Shown: positions 17,180 to 25,348 of the stretch, piece by piece
How positions within the stretch are numbered: position 1 is the first letter of the stretch
How the letters are laid out: every line of letters starts with the position of its first letter
Origin: Microbispora sp. H11081
Lineage (GTDB): Bacteria; Actinomycetota; Actinomycetes; Streptosporangiales; Streptosporangiaceae
Assembly: GCF_012999535.1 (NCBI RefSeq)
Contig: NZ_JABBWV010000002.1
Location: 372,001 to 436,000, forward strand
Reading direction: 5' to 3'
Length of the DNA stretch: 64,000 nucleotides
Translations under genes and position numbers: made by a program
Notes under the pieces: generated by a model
The model's input: only the letters and a program-made list of their open reading frames with translations
Database searches by the model: none
Told to the model about the DNA's origin: nothing

Positions 17180-17285
17180 CGAAGGGTCCTCTATGAGCAA
17201 CGCGGGCGTCAATATGCCGAAACCTAACTGTTACTCCCGGGGTGGTTAGAGCCGTTCAAACGGACATCTTAGGACATAGCACACT

Positions 17286-17299
17286 TGGGAGCGCTCCCA
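17286..17299. promoter_or_regulatory. CebR-type operator, distal
   Basis: A second perfect TGGGAGCGCTCCCA palindrome, exactly 120 bp (centre to centre) from the proximal copy, with the preceding CTTGGGA context partly shared. The spacing is compatible with a looped repressor complex. Confidence 0.85.
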
Positions 17300-17325
17300 T
17301 AGCCATATGGGCAGAAATATTTAGC

Positions 17326-17352
17326 GGGCACCCCGAACCCGCCGGGGTGCCC
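17326..17352 (-). terminator. Sulfatase-gene terminator
   Basis: Perfect 9-bp stem GGGCACCCC (17326-17334) / GGGGTGCCC (17344-17352), located 29 bp after the sulfatase stop on the - strand. It would insulate the ceb operators from read-through. On the + strand it is followed by CCCTTTT. Confidence 0.72.
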
Positions 17353-17380
17353 GTCCCTTTTCGGTCCGTCGCCTCAGCCG

Positions 17381-18880
17381 TCACCCAGGGGAGCCGGCCG
17401 TCCCCAGGGACACTCCGCCGCTCACGGACAGCCCGGCGCCCGCGGCGTCGGCCAGCCGGCAGGCGGGCCCTGAGCAGGCGCGCAGCAGTGCCAGGCGGGC
17501 GGAGAGCACGGCGACCAGAGCGGGGTCGGCCGACGCCGCGAGGTTGCGCATCTGCGCGGGATCCTGCCACAGGTCGTAGAACTGCCGCTCTCCGGTCTCG
17601 TACTCCACGTACGCGTACCGTCCGGTCCGCAGCATCGCGTACGAGGGAGGCGACTGCGGCGAGTAGGAGGGATGGTAGAACTCCACGAGGACGGCGTCGC
17701 GCCAGGCGACGTCCTGCCTGCGCAGGAGCGGGACCAGCGAGCGGCCCTCGGCCGTGGGCGGCACCACGGCCCCGCCCAGTTCGGCGAACGTGGGCGCGAG
17801 GTCAACCGTCGACGCGAGCGCGTCGACGACGCCCCCGGCGGGCACGCCGGGCCCGCGCACCACCATCGGCACGCGGATGTCCTCCTCGAAGGGCGTCGTC
17901 TTGCCCGGCCGCAACCGGTGCTGGCCGAGGTGGAAGCCGTTGTCGGAGGTGAAGACGATGTAGGTGTCGTCCAGTGTGCCCGCCCGGTTCAGCGCGTCGA
18001 CCAGGGCGCCGACCATGTCGTCCACCCCGAGCATCGCGCGCAGCCGGTCGCGGTGGACCCGGTCGATCCTGCGCGTGTCCGCGGGCGAGAGCGGCGCGCG
18101 CTCGCTCAGCCAGCGCGGCTCGGCGGACAGGTCCGCCTGGTCGAAGGACGGGGTCCGCGGCGCCCGCTCGCCGGCGAACGCGGCGGCGTGGCGCGGCGCG
18201 TGGTGCGCGGGCAGGTGCGGCGCGACCGGGGCGAGGTAGAGGAAGAACGGCGCGTCCCCCCGGGCGGCGGAGTCGGCGGCGAACGCCGCGGCCTTGGCGC
18301 TCAGCACGTCCTCCAGGTAGTCCTCCGGGGCGTCGCCGTACCGCCGGAGCACTCCGTTCTCGTTGAGCGTGTAACCGTACTCCTGGTAGAGGCGGGTGAC
18401 GGGGACGTGCCACTCGTCCCAGCCGGGCGGCACGTACGTGCGCGGCGCCCCCTCGGGGTAGTTGTTGAGGTATTTGCCCATGAGCGCGGTGCGGTAGCCC
18501 GCGTCGTGCATCCACGTCCCGAGGGTGGACGCCTCCAGCGGCCGGAACTTCGGGAACCCGCCGGTCGGCGACCGGTTGCTCTCCACCTGGTGACTGTGCA
18601 TGTACTGCGAGCGGAGGATCGACGAGCGGGAGGGGCAGCACCAGGGATTGGTGGCGAAGAAACGGGAGAACGTGGTGCCCTGGCGCACCAGCAGGTCGGT
18701 GATGTTGGGGAACCGGCTCAGATCCCCGGCGTCCAGGTCGTCGGTGAGGATCAGCACGATGTTGGGCCGATGGGCCGCGGGGGCGGGCTCGACGCGGGCG
18801 GCGCCGGTGAGCCCGAGGCACAGCAGGAGCACCGCGGCGAGCCCGGCCCACAGCTTGGTCGATCGTCGTGGTTGGGGCAC
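17381..18880 (-). CDS. Exported sulfatase
   Basis: An approximately 499-aa type I sulfatase. Metal/active-site blocks are ILTDDLDAGDL near the N terminus, the formylglycine signature CCPSRSS (C-x-P-S-R, the first Cys being converted), and TSDNGFHLGQH later. The arrangement resembles N-acetylglucosamine-6-sulfatase/arylsulfatase types; the substrate is unknown. The GTG at 18880 gives a compact N terminus (PQPRRSTKLW, then a hydrophobic stretch LAAVLLLCLGL), which reads as a signal peptide. An upstream GTG at 18940 is in frame but would place the start inside a hairpin, so I reject it. Activity needs a formylglycine-generating enzyme, not seen in this window. Confidence 0.85.
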   Translation of the reverse strand: MPQPRRSTKLWAGLAAVLLLCLGLTGAARVEPAPAAHRPNIVLILTDDLDAGDLSRFPNITDLLVRQGTTFSRFFATNPWCCPSRSSILRSQYMHSHQVESNRSPTGGFPKFRPLEASTLGTWMHDAGYRTALMGKYLNNYPEGAPRTYVPPGWDEWHVPVTRLYQEYGYTLNENGVLRRYGDAPEDYLEDVLSAKAAAFAADSAARGDAPFFLYLAPVAPHLPAHHAPRHAAAFAGERAPRTPSFDQADLSAEPRWLSERAPLSPADTRRIDRVHRDRLRAMLGVDDMVGALVDALNRAGTLDDTYIVFTSDNGFHLGQHRLRPGKTTPFEEDIRVPMVVRGPGVPAGGVVDALASTVDLAPTFAELGGAVVPPTAEGRSLVPLLRRQDVAWRDAVLVEFYHPSYSPQSPPSYAMLRTGRYAYVEYETGERQFYDLWQDPAQMRNLAASADPALVAVLSARLALLRACSGPACRLADAAGAGLSVSGGVSLGTAGSPG

Positions 18881-18919
18881 GGCAGCATCATTGCCACGCG
18901 TTCCCCAGGGGAAACGTGC

Positions 18920-18945
18920 GGCGCGTGACCACCCGGTCACGCGCC
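18920..18945 (-). terminator. Hairpin between aldo/keto reductase and sulfatase genes
   Basis: A perfect 11-bp stem, GGCGCGTGACC (18920-18930) and GGTCACGCGCC (18935-18945), with a 4-base loop. It is the second of two tandem hairpins after the reductase stop and lies just upstream of the sulfatase GTG; it could be a terminator or a dyad operator (GTGACC/GGTCAC) for the sulfatase. Confidence 0.6.
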
Positions 18946-18958
18946 GTCCGTTATGTGG

Positions 18959-18984
18959 GGAGGCGCGGCGAATGCCGCGCCTCC
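18959..18984 (-). terminator. Aldo/keto reductase terminator
   Basis: A perfect 11-bp stem, GGAGGCGCGGC (18959-18969) with GCCGCGCCTCC (18974-18984), loop GAAT. It begins 5 bp after the reductase stop codon on the - strand. Confidence 0.8.
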
Positions 18985-18989
18985 GCCGG

Positions 18990-19817
18990 TCAGCCGAAGG
19001 TGGCCGGGTCCGGCCCGAGCCTGCGGCCCTCGTCGAGGCCGTCGACCGCCGCCATGTCCTCGGGGCTCAGCTCGAAGTCGAAGACCTCGATGTTCTCCTT
19101 GATACGCGACGGCGTCACCGACTTCGGGATCACCACGTTGCCCAGCTGGACATGCCAGCGCAGCACGACCTGTGCGGCCGTCTTGCCGTACTTCGCGCCG
19201 ATCTCGGCAAGGATGGGCAGGTCGAGCAGGCCCTTACCCTGCCCGAGCGGGCTCCACGCCTCGGTGGCGATGCCGCGCTCGGCGTCGAAGGCACGCAGCT
19301 CCCGCTGGGCGAGCTGCGGGTGCAGCTCGATCTGGTTCAGCGCCGGCACCACGCCGGTCTCGGCGAGCAGGCGTTCCAGCGTGTCCACGGTGAAGTTGGA
19401 GACCCCGATCGCCCGCACGCGCCCGTCGGCGTACAGCTTCTCCAGGGCCTTCCACGTCTCGACGTACCTGTCCTGCTGGGGGACAGGCCAGTGGATCAGG
19501 TACAGGTCGAGGGTCTCCAGGCCGAGGCGCCCCATGCTGGCGTCGAAGGCGCGCAGCGTCTCGTCGTAGCCGTGCTCGTCGTTCCAGAGCTTGGTGGTGA
19601 CGAACAGCTCCTCGCGGGGGATGCCGGAGGCGCGCAGCGCGCGGCCGACGCCCTCCTCGTTGCGGTACAGCTTCGCGGTGTCGATGCTGCGGTAGCCGCA
19701 CTCCAGGGCGGTCGCGACGGCCTTCTCCGCCTCGTCGTCGGCGACCCGCCACACGCCGAAGCCGAGCTGGGGCATCCGCACGCCGTTGTTCAGGGTGATG
19801 ACGTTCATGCCCTCCAT
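18990..19817 (-). CDS. Aldo/keto reductase
   Basis: A 275-aa NADPH-dependent (beta/alpha)8 reductase of the 2,5-diketo-gluconate reductase type. Tetrad residues are visible: Asp and Tyr in SIDTAKLYRNEEGVG, Lys in VTTKLWND, His in LIHWPVP. The cofactor-binding block IPKSVTPSRIKEN is near the C terminus. A second ATG (19808, MNVITLNNG) could be the true start; its upstream GGAGGG is too close, so I keep the first. It is monocistronic, with its own terminator. The physiological carbonyl substrate cannot be told from sequence. Confidence 0.9.
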   Translation of the reverse strand: MEGMNVITLNNGVRMPQLGFGVWRVADDEAEKAVATALECGYRSIDTAKLYRNEEGVGRALRASGIPREELFVTTKLWNDEHGYDETLRAFDASMGRLGLETLDLYLIHWPVPQQDRYVETWKALEKLYADGRVRAIGVSNFTVDTLERLLAETGVVPALNQIELHPQLAQRELRAFDAERGIATEAWSPLGQGKGLLDLPILAEIGAKYGKTAAQVVLRWHVQLGNVVIPKSVTPSRIKENIEVFDFELSPEDMAAVDGLDEGRRLGPDPATFG

Positions 19818-19907
19818 GCTGCCGGAACACCCTGGGAAGATCTCTTCGGGGTCTGTTCACCGGGCGTTCCCGCCGCCGTCGTGTCGGACGGCTAGGGTGA
19901 GCGCGTC

Positions 19908-20957
19908 GTGAACGTTTCTTTACGGGGCGTGGAGAACGAGGGACGGCGCCACGCCGCCGCGCATGAGCAGGCCGTCGCGTGGGTGGAGTCCCCGCTGCAG
20001 CTGCTCTGCGTCGTCGAGGCCCACCACGCGGGGCTCCTCGGTCCCACCACCCGGGTGGTGCCGCGGGTGGGGCTGCCCGCGCTGCGGCTGACCCGCCGCG
20101 AGATCGAGCGGCTCGGGCCGCCCGAAGGGCTGGAGCTCGCCGAGCCGTCCCAGCGGGCTCCCCGGCCCGGCCGGACGTGGGCGGTCGGCGACGCATTCTC
20201 CGGGCGCGTCCAGCTCGCCCTGCTCACCTCCGTCCCCGGCCGTACGGTGCTGGTGGACGACGGGCTGGCCACGATCCGCCTGCTTGAGCTGCTGGTCGCG
20301 CGGCGTCCGCTGTTGCGCGCCCGGGGGAGGCACGGTCTCGGCCGCAGGGCGCTCGGCGCCGCCGCCGGGTTCCGCCTGCGCACCCGCGGGCCCCTGGTGT
20401 TCACCGCGCTCCCCGTGCCCCCCGGCCTAGCCGAGGACGTGGAGGGCGCCGGCGTGCGGCTCGCCCGGCACGACTTCGCCTGGCTGCGCGCCCGGCCCGC
20501 CCACCGGCCGCCGCCGGAGCGCACGGTCGTGCTCGGCACCTCGCTCGTACGCAACGGGCTCATCCACAGGGACCGCTACCTGCGCTGGCTGGAGCGGATC
20601 GACGAGCCCGTCGCGTACTACCCCCATCGCAGGGAGGATCCAGGCGACCTCGACCGGGTGCGCCGGATCACCGGGCTGACCGTGTACGACGCGGGGGCGC
20701 CCGCCGAGATGACGCTGCGCGACCTGCGCCCGGGCCAGCGGGTCCTGAGCCTGCCGTCCACCGCGGTGACGTCGCTGCGCGTCCTGCTGTCGGCTCGGGG
20801 CGTGCCGGTGGAGACCGTGGACGTCCCCGACGACTGGTGGACGGCCTCGGCCGGCCCCTCGCTGCGGTCGCACCTCCAGCTCTTCGCCCACCAGCCCAGC
20901 CGGCCCAGCCAGTCCAACCAGTCCGACCAGCACGATCCCGGAAAGGTCGCTCCTTGA
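19908..20957 (+). CDS. GT52-like glycan transferase (sialyltransferase-like)
   Basis: A 349-aa cytoplasmic protein with no signal peptide or membrane span. The N-terminal VAWVESPLQLLCVVEA block and the mid-protein VAYYPHRRED motif are typical of the GT52 sialyltransferase / capsule transferase fold, and LVDDG (near 120) resembles the family's conserved acidic loop. The C terminus is Ser/Gln-rich. It is coupled to the next gene by a TTGA overlap. Together with the nonulosonate operon at 36252-40574 it may build an extracellular polymer (inference). The GTG start at 19908 is the first good codon; another GTG 21 bp downstream is possible. Family assignment is by motif only. Confidence 0.62.
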   Translation: MNVSLRGVENEGRRHAAAHEQAVAWVESPLQLLCVVEAHHAGLLGPTTRVVPRVGLPALRLTRREIERLGPPEGLELAEPSQRAPRPGRTWAVGDAFSGRVQLALLTSVPGRTVLVDDGLATIRLLELLVARRPLLRARGRHGLGRRALGAAAGFRLRTRGPLVFTALPVPPGLAEDVEGAGVRLARHDFAWLRARPAHRPPPERTVVLGTSLVRNGLIHRDRYLRWLERIDEPVAYYPHRREDPGDLDRVRRITGLTVYDAGAPAEMTLRDLRPGQRVLSLPSTAVTSLRVLLSARGVPVETVDVPDDWWTASAGPSLRSHLQLFAHQPSRPSQSNQSDQHDPGKVAP

Positions 20958-22159
20958 CCCGCCTGCTCGCCGTGGCCGACTCCGACTCCTATCTGAAGTG
21001 GGCCGCGGGCCTGCTCGACTCGGCCCCGCCGGACTGGGTCACGGATCTGGCCGTCGTCCGCACGCCCATCGCCCCCTCTCCGGCGCAGATCGCCGCCGCG
21101 GTGAGCGGCACCCGCGCGCCGGGGCTTCCCCCGGTGCTGCCGGCCCGGCAGGTGCGGCGGGCCGCGGAGCGGTTCAGGCCGGACGCCGTGCTGCTGGCCT
21201 GCACCGGTCCCGTGGTGGACGCGCTGGCGGCGGAGACGCTGGCCGGGCTGCGGCCCCGTCCCGTGCTCGTGTCGGGGCTGCCCGGCATCTCGGTGCCCGC
21301 GACGGAGAAGGCGTGGCTGCTGCGCGGCGGCTGCGACCTGTTCGTCGTGCACAGCGGCCGGGAGGTCGCCGAGTTCTCCGGGATCGGCGCGCGGCTCGGC
21401 GGGGGAGGCGCCGTGGCCCTGGCCCGCCTGCCCTACCTCGATCTCGGCGCGCGCGACCCCGAGGGCGTGCGCGACCGGGTCGTGTTCGCCACCCAGGCCA
21501 AGGTGCCCCGCCGGCGCGAGGAGCGGGAGCGCATCCTGCTCGCCCTGGCCGAGCTCGGGCGGGCCAGGCCCGACCTGGACGTGGTGGTCAAGCTGCGGGC
21601 CCGCGCCGACGAGCGGCAGACGCACAACGAGCGTCACCACTACGAGCGGCTGTGGGCCGAGCTGGCCGGCCAGGGCCGGGTGGAGCGCGACCTGGTGCGT
21701 TTCGCCGCCGGGCCGATGCACGAGCACCTGAGCCGCGCCGCCGGGTTCGTGACCGTCAGCTCCACGGCCGCGCTGGAGGCGATCGCCGCGGGCGTGCCGC
21801 TGCTCGTGCTGTCGGACTTCGGGGTGAGCGCCGAGATGATCAACCTGGTGTTCGAGGGCAGCGGCTGCCTCGGCACCCTCGACGACCTGGCGAAGGCCGG
21901 CTTCCGCACCCCCGACGGGGAGTGGTGCGCGGCCAACTACTTCCACGACCCCTCGGCCACCGACTGGACCGGGCGGGTGGAGGAACTGCTCGCCGCGGCC
22001 CGCGCGGGCACCCTGGAGCCGGCCCGCTCGACGCTCGACGGGCCGGAGCACGCCGCCGCCCGCCGCCGCGCCCGGCTGCGCCTGGAGGTGCCGCCCAAGG
22101 TCCTGCGGTACGGCTACCGCGCCAAGCGCCGCATGCGCCGCTACCTCAAGGCTCTCTGA
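20954..22159 (+). CDS. Capsule/DUF6716-like putative glycosyltransferase
   Basis: A 401-aa protein of the capsule-polysaccharide-synthesis / DUF6716 type. TTG at 20954 overlaps the previous stop and is preceded by GAAAGG with 8-bp spacing, so it is preferred over any upstream in-frame codon. Features are an N-terminal Rossmann-like half (RLLAVADSDSYLKW) and a second half with VVVKLRARADE, then FVTVSSTAALEAIAAGVPLLVLSDFG. The latter is the glycosyltransferase-B nucleotide-sugar pattern seen in polysialyl/KDO transferases. The very basic tail (RAKRRMRRYLK) may bind membrane or anionic glycan. It works with the adjacent GT52-like protein. Donor and acceptor are unknown. Confidence 0.65.
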   Translation: MTRLLAVADSDSYLKWAAGLLDSAPPDWVTDLAVVRTPIAPSPAQIAAAVSGTRAPGLPPVLPARQVRRAAERFRPDAVLLACTGPVVDALAAETLAGLRPRPVLVSGLPGISVPATEKAWLLRGGCDLFVVHSGREVAEFSGIGARLGGGGAVALARLPYLDLGARDPEGVRDRVVFATQAKVPRRREERERILLALAELGRARPDLDVVVKLRARADERQTHNERHHYERLWAELAGQGRVERDLVRFAAGPMHEHLSRAAGFVTVSSTAALEAIAAGVPLLVLSDFGVSAEMINLVFEGSGCLGTLDDLAKAGFRTPDGEWCAANYFHDPSATDWTGRVEELLAAARAGTLEPARSTLDGPEHAAARRRARLRLEVPPKVLRYGYRAKRRMRRYLKAL

Positions 22160-22172
22160 GCTCTCAGAGGCC
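22150..22172 (+). terminator. Candidate terminator overlapping the stop codon
   Basis: The dyad CTCTGAG (22154-22160) / CTCAGAG (22163-22169), flanked by GGC/GCC, overlaps the TGA of the glycosyltransferase gene and lies between convergent genes. The loop is very short, so the inner pairs must open. Confidence 0.45.
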
Positions 22173-22208
22173 GGTTCGTGAGTTTGTCCAGCGCCGCGGC
22201 GACGGCGG

Positions 22209-23042
22209 TCAGTCGGTGGCGTCCGTCTCCGCGGCGGTGGCCTTCTGGCCCTCCACCTGTTCCAGGCGTCGACGCAGGGCCCCGGTGACCGCCTGGTAGG
22301 AGTCGCTGCCGAGCACGACCCTGAGGGGCGCGGGCCACTGCGCCGCGCTGTCGATGACGCGGGCGGCGATCCGCGCCGGGTCACCGATGACCGGCACCTG
22401 AGTCTTCCTGAACTGGCGTACGAACGCGGCCGGCGTCCCGTCATAGGCGGCCAGCGGCTCGCCGATGCGCAGGCTGCCGCGGGAGAACGCGGTGCGGGCG
22501 CCGCCCGGCTCGACGAGGGTGACACCGATGCCGAACGGGGCGACCTCCTGGGCGAGGGCCTCCATGAACCCTTCGATCCCCCACTTGCTCGCGTGGTAGA
22601 GCGAGGCCCCGGCGTGCGCCGCCAGCCCGGCCACCGAGGAGATCTGGATCAGCCGGCCGCCGCCCTGGGCGCGCAGGTGCGGCAGCGCGGCCCGGGCGGT
22701 CTGGATCGAGCCGAGAAGGTTGGTAGTGATCTGGTGGAGGACCTGGTCGTCGGTGAGTTCCTCGGCGGCGCCGAAGAGACCGTAGCCGGCGTTGCCCACC
22801 ACCACATCGATGCGGCCGAGGTCGTTGAAGGCGGCGTCCACGACCTCGCGGACCTTCGGCAGGTCGGTGACGTCGAGGTGACCGAGCCAGAAGCGGTCCC
22901 CGTACGTGGCCCGCAGGTCGTCGGCCGAGCCCTCCCGCCGGACCGTGCCGGCGACGCGGTCGCCGCGGGCGAGCAGCTGCCGGGCCAGCTCCCGTCCGAA
23001 ACCACTGTTGACTCCGGTGATGAACCATGTCTGTGTCGTCAT
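22209..23042 (-). CDS. Short-chain dehydrogenase/reductase
   Basis: A 277-aa classical SDR. NAD(P) motif TGVNSGFG near residue 10, NNAG-equivalent VVGNAGYG, catalytic Ser in ISSVAG and the YxxxK pair in YHASK. Arg residues after the first strand (TVRREGS) favour NADPH. The ATG at 23042 is chosen because it starts directly at the Rossmann fold. It is divergent from the XRE regulator at 23145 with a gap of about 100 bp, so it is likely the regulator's target. The substrate is unknown. Confidence 0.9.
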   Translation of the reverse strand: MTTQTWFITGVNSGFGRELARQLLARGDRVAGTVRREGSADDLRATYGDRFWLGHLDVTDLPKVREVVDAAFNDLGRIDVVVGNAGYGLFGAAEELTDDQVLHQITTNLLGSIQTARAALPHLRAQGGGRLIQISSVAGLAAHAGASLYHASKWGIEGFMEALAQEVAPFGIGVTLVEPGGARTAFSRGSLRIGEPLAAYDGTPAAFVRQFRKTQVPVIGDPARIAARVIDSAAQWPAPLRVVLGSDSYQAVTGALRRRLEQVEGQKATAAETDATD

Positions 23043-23144
23043 GCCACGAACCTTCACGACTGCTGCCGAACCCTGCCAGAGGGTGGTGTTCCTGGTAGTG
23101 GGAGGAACACCCGGGCGACGCGCGGGACCACCTACGCTCGATTC

Positions 23145-23960
23145 GTGGACAACGCCCTCGGAGATTTCCTGCGCGCGCGGCGTGAACTGGTCACTCCCGC
23201 CGAGGCCGGCCTGGCACCCGGGCACGGGCAGCGCCGGGTGCCAGGGCTGCGGCGCGAGGAGGTGGCCCTGCTGGCCGGCATCAGCGTCGAGTACTACCTG
23301 CGCTTGGAGCAGGGCCGCGACCGCAACCCCTCGGCCCAGGTGATCGACGCGCTGGCCGGCGTGCTCCAGCTCGACGCGGAGAGCACGGCGTACTTGATGT
23401 CGCTCGCGGGCCCGAAGCCGCGCCGTGGCCGCGGGCGGCCCGTCGAGCACGTGCCGCCCGGCCTCGACGCGCTGCTGCGGACGCTCAACGTGCCCGCCCT
23501 CGTCTTCGACAAGTACAGCGACGTACTGGCCGCGAACCGGCTGGCCCGGGCCCTGTCACCGGACCTGAGGCCGGGCGTGAACCGTCTGCGCGTACTGTTC
23601 ACCGACCGGGCGGCACGCGAGTACCACACCGATTGGGAGCGGTACACGGCCGTCGCCGTGGCCCATCTGCGGGCCCAGGCCGGCACGGACACCGGCGACG
23701 AGCGGCTGCACGCGCTGATCGGGGAGCTGTCGGTCAAGAGCGACCGGTTCCGCCATCTGTGGGGACGCCACGACGTGCGCTCGGCACAGGGCGTCACCTT
23801 CCGGGTGCGGCACCCACGGGTCGGCCCCCTGGAACTCATGGCCGAGAAGTTCCAGGTGGTCGGCGCCGTCGGGCTGGAGGCGATGCTCCTGCACGCCGAG
23901 CCCGGCACGTCCTCGGCCGATGCCCTCGCTCTGCTCGCGTCGCTCGACGCCACCGCCTGA
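23145..23960 (+). CDS. XRE-family regulator, MmyB-like
   Basis: A 271-aa regulator. The N-terminal helix-turn-helix domain carries PGLRREEVALLAGISVEYYLRLEQGRDRN in two blocks (residues about 27-60), diagnostic of the MmyB-like group. The C-terminal ligand-binding (PAS-like) domain includes VFDKYSDVLAANRLARAL, which in MmyB-type proteins binds a fatty-acid-like ligand. The GTG start follows a short spacer in the intergenic region shared with the divergent SDR gene. It is likely a local repressor of that gene (context inference). Confidence 0.9.
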   Translation: MDNALGDFLRARRELVTPAEAGLAPGHGQRRVPGLRREEVALLAGISVEYYLRLEQGRDRNPSAQVIDALAGVLQLDAESTAYLMSLAGPKPRRGRGRPVEHVPPGLDALLRTLNVPALVFDKYSDVLAANRLARALSPDLRPGVNRLRVLFTDRAAREYHTDWERYTAVAVAHLRAQAGTDTGDERLHALIGELSVKSDRFRHLWGRHDVRSAQGVTFRVRHPRVGPLELMAEKFQVVGAVGLEAMLLHAEPGTSSADALALLASLDATA

Positions 23961-24001
23961 CCGGGAAACCGGCGCCTGGAGGGCGTCCGAGCTGGTGGGG
24001 T

Positions 24002-25348
24002 TCAGGCGCCGTTCTCGACCAGCGCTTTGAGCCGCGGCAGGGTCTTCTCGATGCCCTCGGCATCCCGCCGGCCCCAGGCCGATGCCGCCAGGCGCTCTCC
24101 CCGCGGTGAGGTGGTGAAGTCGCAGGTCTCGGTGACCAGGGTGCCGCCCTCGACCTCCTCGAGCTCGTAGCGCCAGCGGTGCTGCCCCGGGTGCGCCCAG
24201 GCGATGCGGCGGTTCTCCTCGTACTCCCGAACGGTGTTCGTCACCTCGTAGGGCACGTCGAACAGCACCATCGAGACGCTGAACTGCGAGCCCAAGGTCA
24301 GGCGGCCGGGGCCGGCGATCGTGCCCGCGACCGTGCCGGACCCGTCGAAGTCGGCGTGCCGGCGAGGATCGGCGATCACGTCGAACACGGCCGCCGGGGG
24401 AGCGGCGATAAGGATGCTCCGTGCGATCGTCATCTCGGGTACGGGCTGCTCGCCCTTGGCGACGATCCGCGCCTCTACCGCGCCGAGTCGCTCCACCTCG
24501 ACCCGGACCGTGTCACCGGGCGCGAGGTAGTCGCGGTGCTCGGACAGCTCGAAGATGCATCCGGTGCCGACGGGCCCGCTGGCGATGATGTCACCGGCCC
24601 GCAACGTGGTGTCGCGCGATGCGTGGGCCAGCATCTCGCCGAACGACCAGTGGATCTCGCCCCAGTTGCCGCCTCCGTACAGTTCACCGTTGACGTAGCC
24701 GTTCATCGTGAGGGTGTATCCCTTGCCCGACCGGTGGGGTCGCAGTTCGTCGGGCGTGACCAGGTACGGGCCGAGGCTTGTCGCGGTGTCCTTGCTCTTG
24801 GAGGGGCCGAAGACGAAACCCATCTCCCGGGCGGAGACGTCGCGCGCGCTCCAGTCGCAGTAGACGAGGTAGCCGGCGATGTGGTTCTCGGCCGTCGCCG
24901 CGTCCAGGTCCGAGCAGTCGTCGGCGATCACGGCCGCGACCTCGACCTCGTAGTCCCATGACTTCGTCCCCGCCGGAACGGGGACGTCGTCGCGCGGGCC
25001 CCGGATCGCGGCCGGGTTCGAGAAGTAGAAGACCGGCTCCTCGTACCAAATCGGGCTGACCGTGCCGTCGCCGCCCGCGGCGACCGCCGCGTTGCTTAGG
25101 TGCCGCTCGAAGGCCGCGAAGTCCCGGACCGACGGAGGCACGGGAATCGGTGCCAGGACATCCGCCCAGGCCAGGTCCACGATTTCGGCCGGGTTCGACG
25201 TCACCAGGGCGCCTGCCGCCTCCAGCCCCTCACCGGAGCGCAGCACGTCCAGCAAGGTGATTCCCGGGGCGTGGCCGAGGATCTTGCCTTCCCGCACCAG
25301 TCCGCAACGCTCCGAGCCGTCGGACGATCGGTAACTGACCCACTTCAT
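24002..25348 (-). CDS. FAH-family hydrolase fused to a SRPBCC domain
   Basis: A 448-aa two-domain protein. Residues 1 to about 312 are a fumarylacetoacetate-hydrolase-family domain: YEVEVAAVIADDCSDLD holds the metal-binding acidic residues, followed by CDWSARDVSAREMGF, SKSKDTATSLGP and GDIIASGPVGTG. Residues from about 313 to the end are a START-like SRPBCC (polyketide-cyclase/dehydrase) domain beginning MTIARSILIAAP. The junction PVPEMTIA has no stop and no convincing internal ribosome site, so this is one polypeptide. The ATG at 25348 overlaps the stop of the small SDR remnant (ATGA). It probably cleaves a C-C bond or isomerises a ring-cleavage-type product in the same pathway as the epoxide hydrolase (inference). 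Confidence 0.85.
   Translation of the reverse strand: MKWVSYRSSDGSERCGLVREGKILGHAPGITLLDVLRSGEGLEAAGALVTSNPAEIVDLAWADVLAPIPVPPSVRDFAAFERHLSNAAVAAGGDGTVSPIWYEEPVFYFSNPAAIRGPRDDVPVPAGTKSWDYEVEVAAVIADDCSDLDAATAENHIAGYLVYCDWSARDVSAREMGFVFGPSKSKDTATSLGPYLVTPDELRPHRSGKGYTLTMNGYVNGELYGGGNWGEIHWSFGEMLAHASRDTTLRAGDIIASGPVGTGCIFELSEHRDYLAPGDTVRVEVERLGAVEARIVAKGEQPVPEMTIARSILIAAPPAAVFDVIADPRRHADFDGSGTVAGTIAGPGRLTLGSQFSVSMVLFDVPYEVTNTVREYEENRRIAWAHPGQHRWRYELEEVEGGTLVTETCDFTTSPRGERLAASAWGRRDAEGIEKTLPRLKALVENGA

Larger units (their letters stand above)
17043..17380. promoter_or_regulatory. cebE upstream region (338 bp without a gene)
   Basis: This gap holds the ceb control region and the sulfatase terminator. 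Besides the two perfect operators annotated separately, a degenerate palindrome, TGGGAGATGCATCCCA, sits at 17079-17094, only 37 bp before the cebE ATG, where it could be a weak third site. A short inverted repeat GTGCTC/GAGCAC lies at 17132-17148. I cannot assign a -35/-10 pair with confidence. Confidence 0.5.

Noticed and set aside
18881-18940. Upstream GTG start for the sulfatase
   Set aside because: It lies in a perfect hairpin and would put a charged extension before the signal peptide.
24420-24440. Separate start for the SRPBCC gene at the internal ATG
   Set aside because: No stop between the domains and no ribosome-binding site before the internal Met; one fused protein is simpler.
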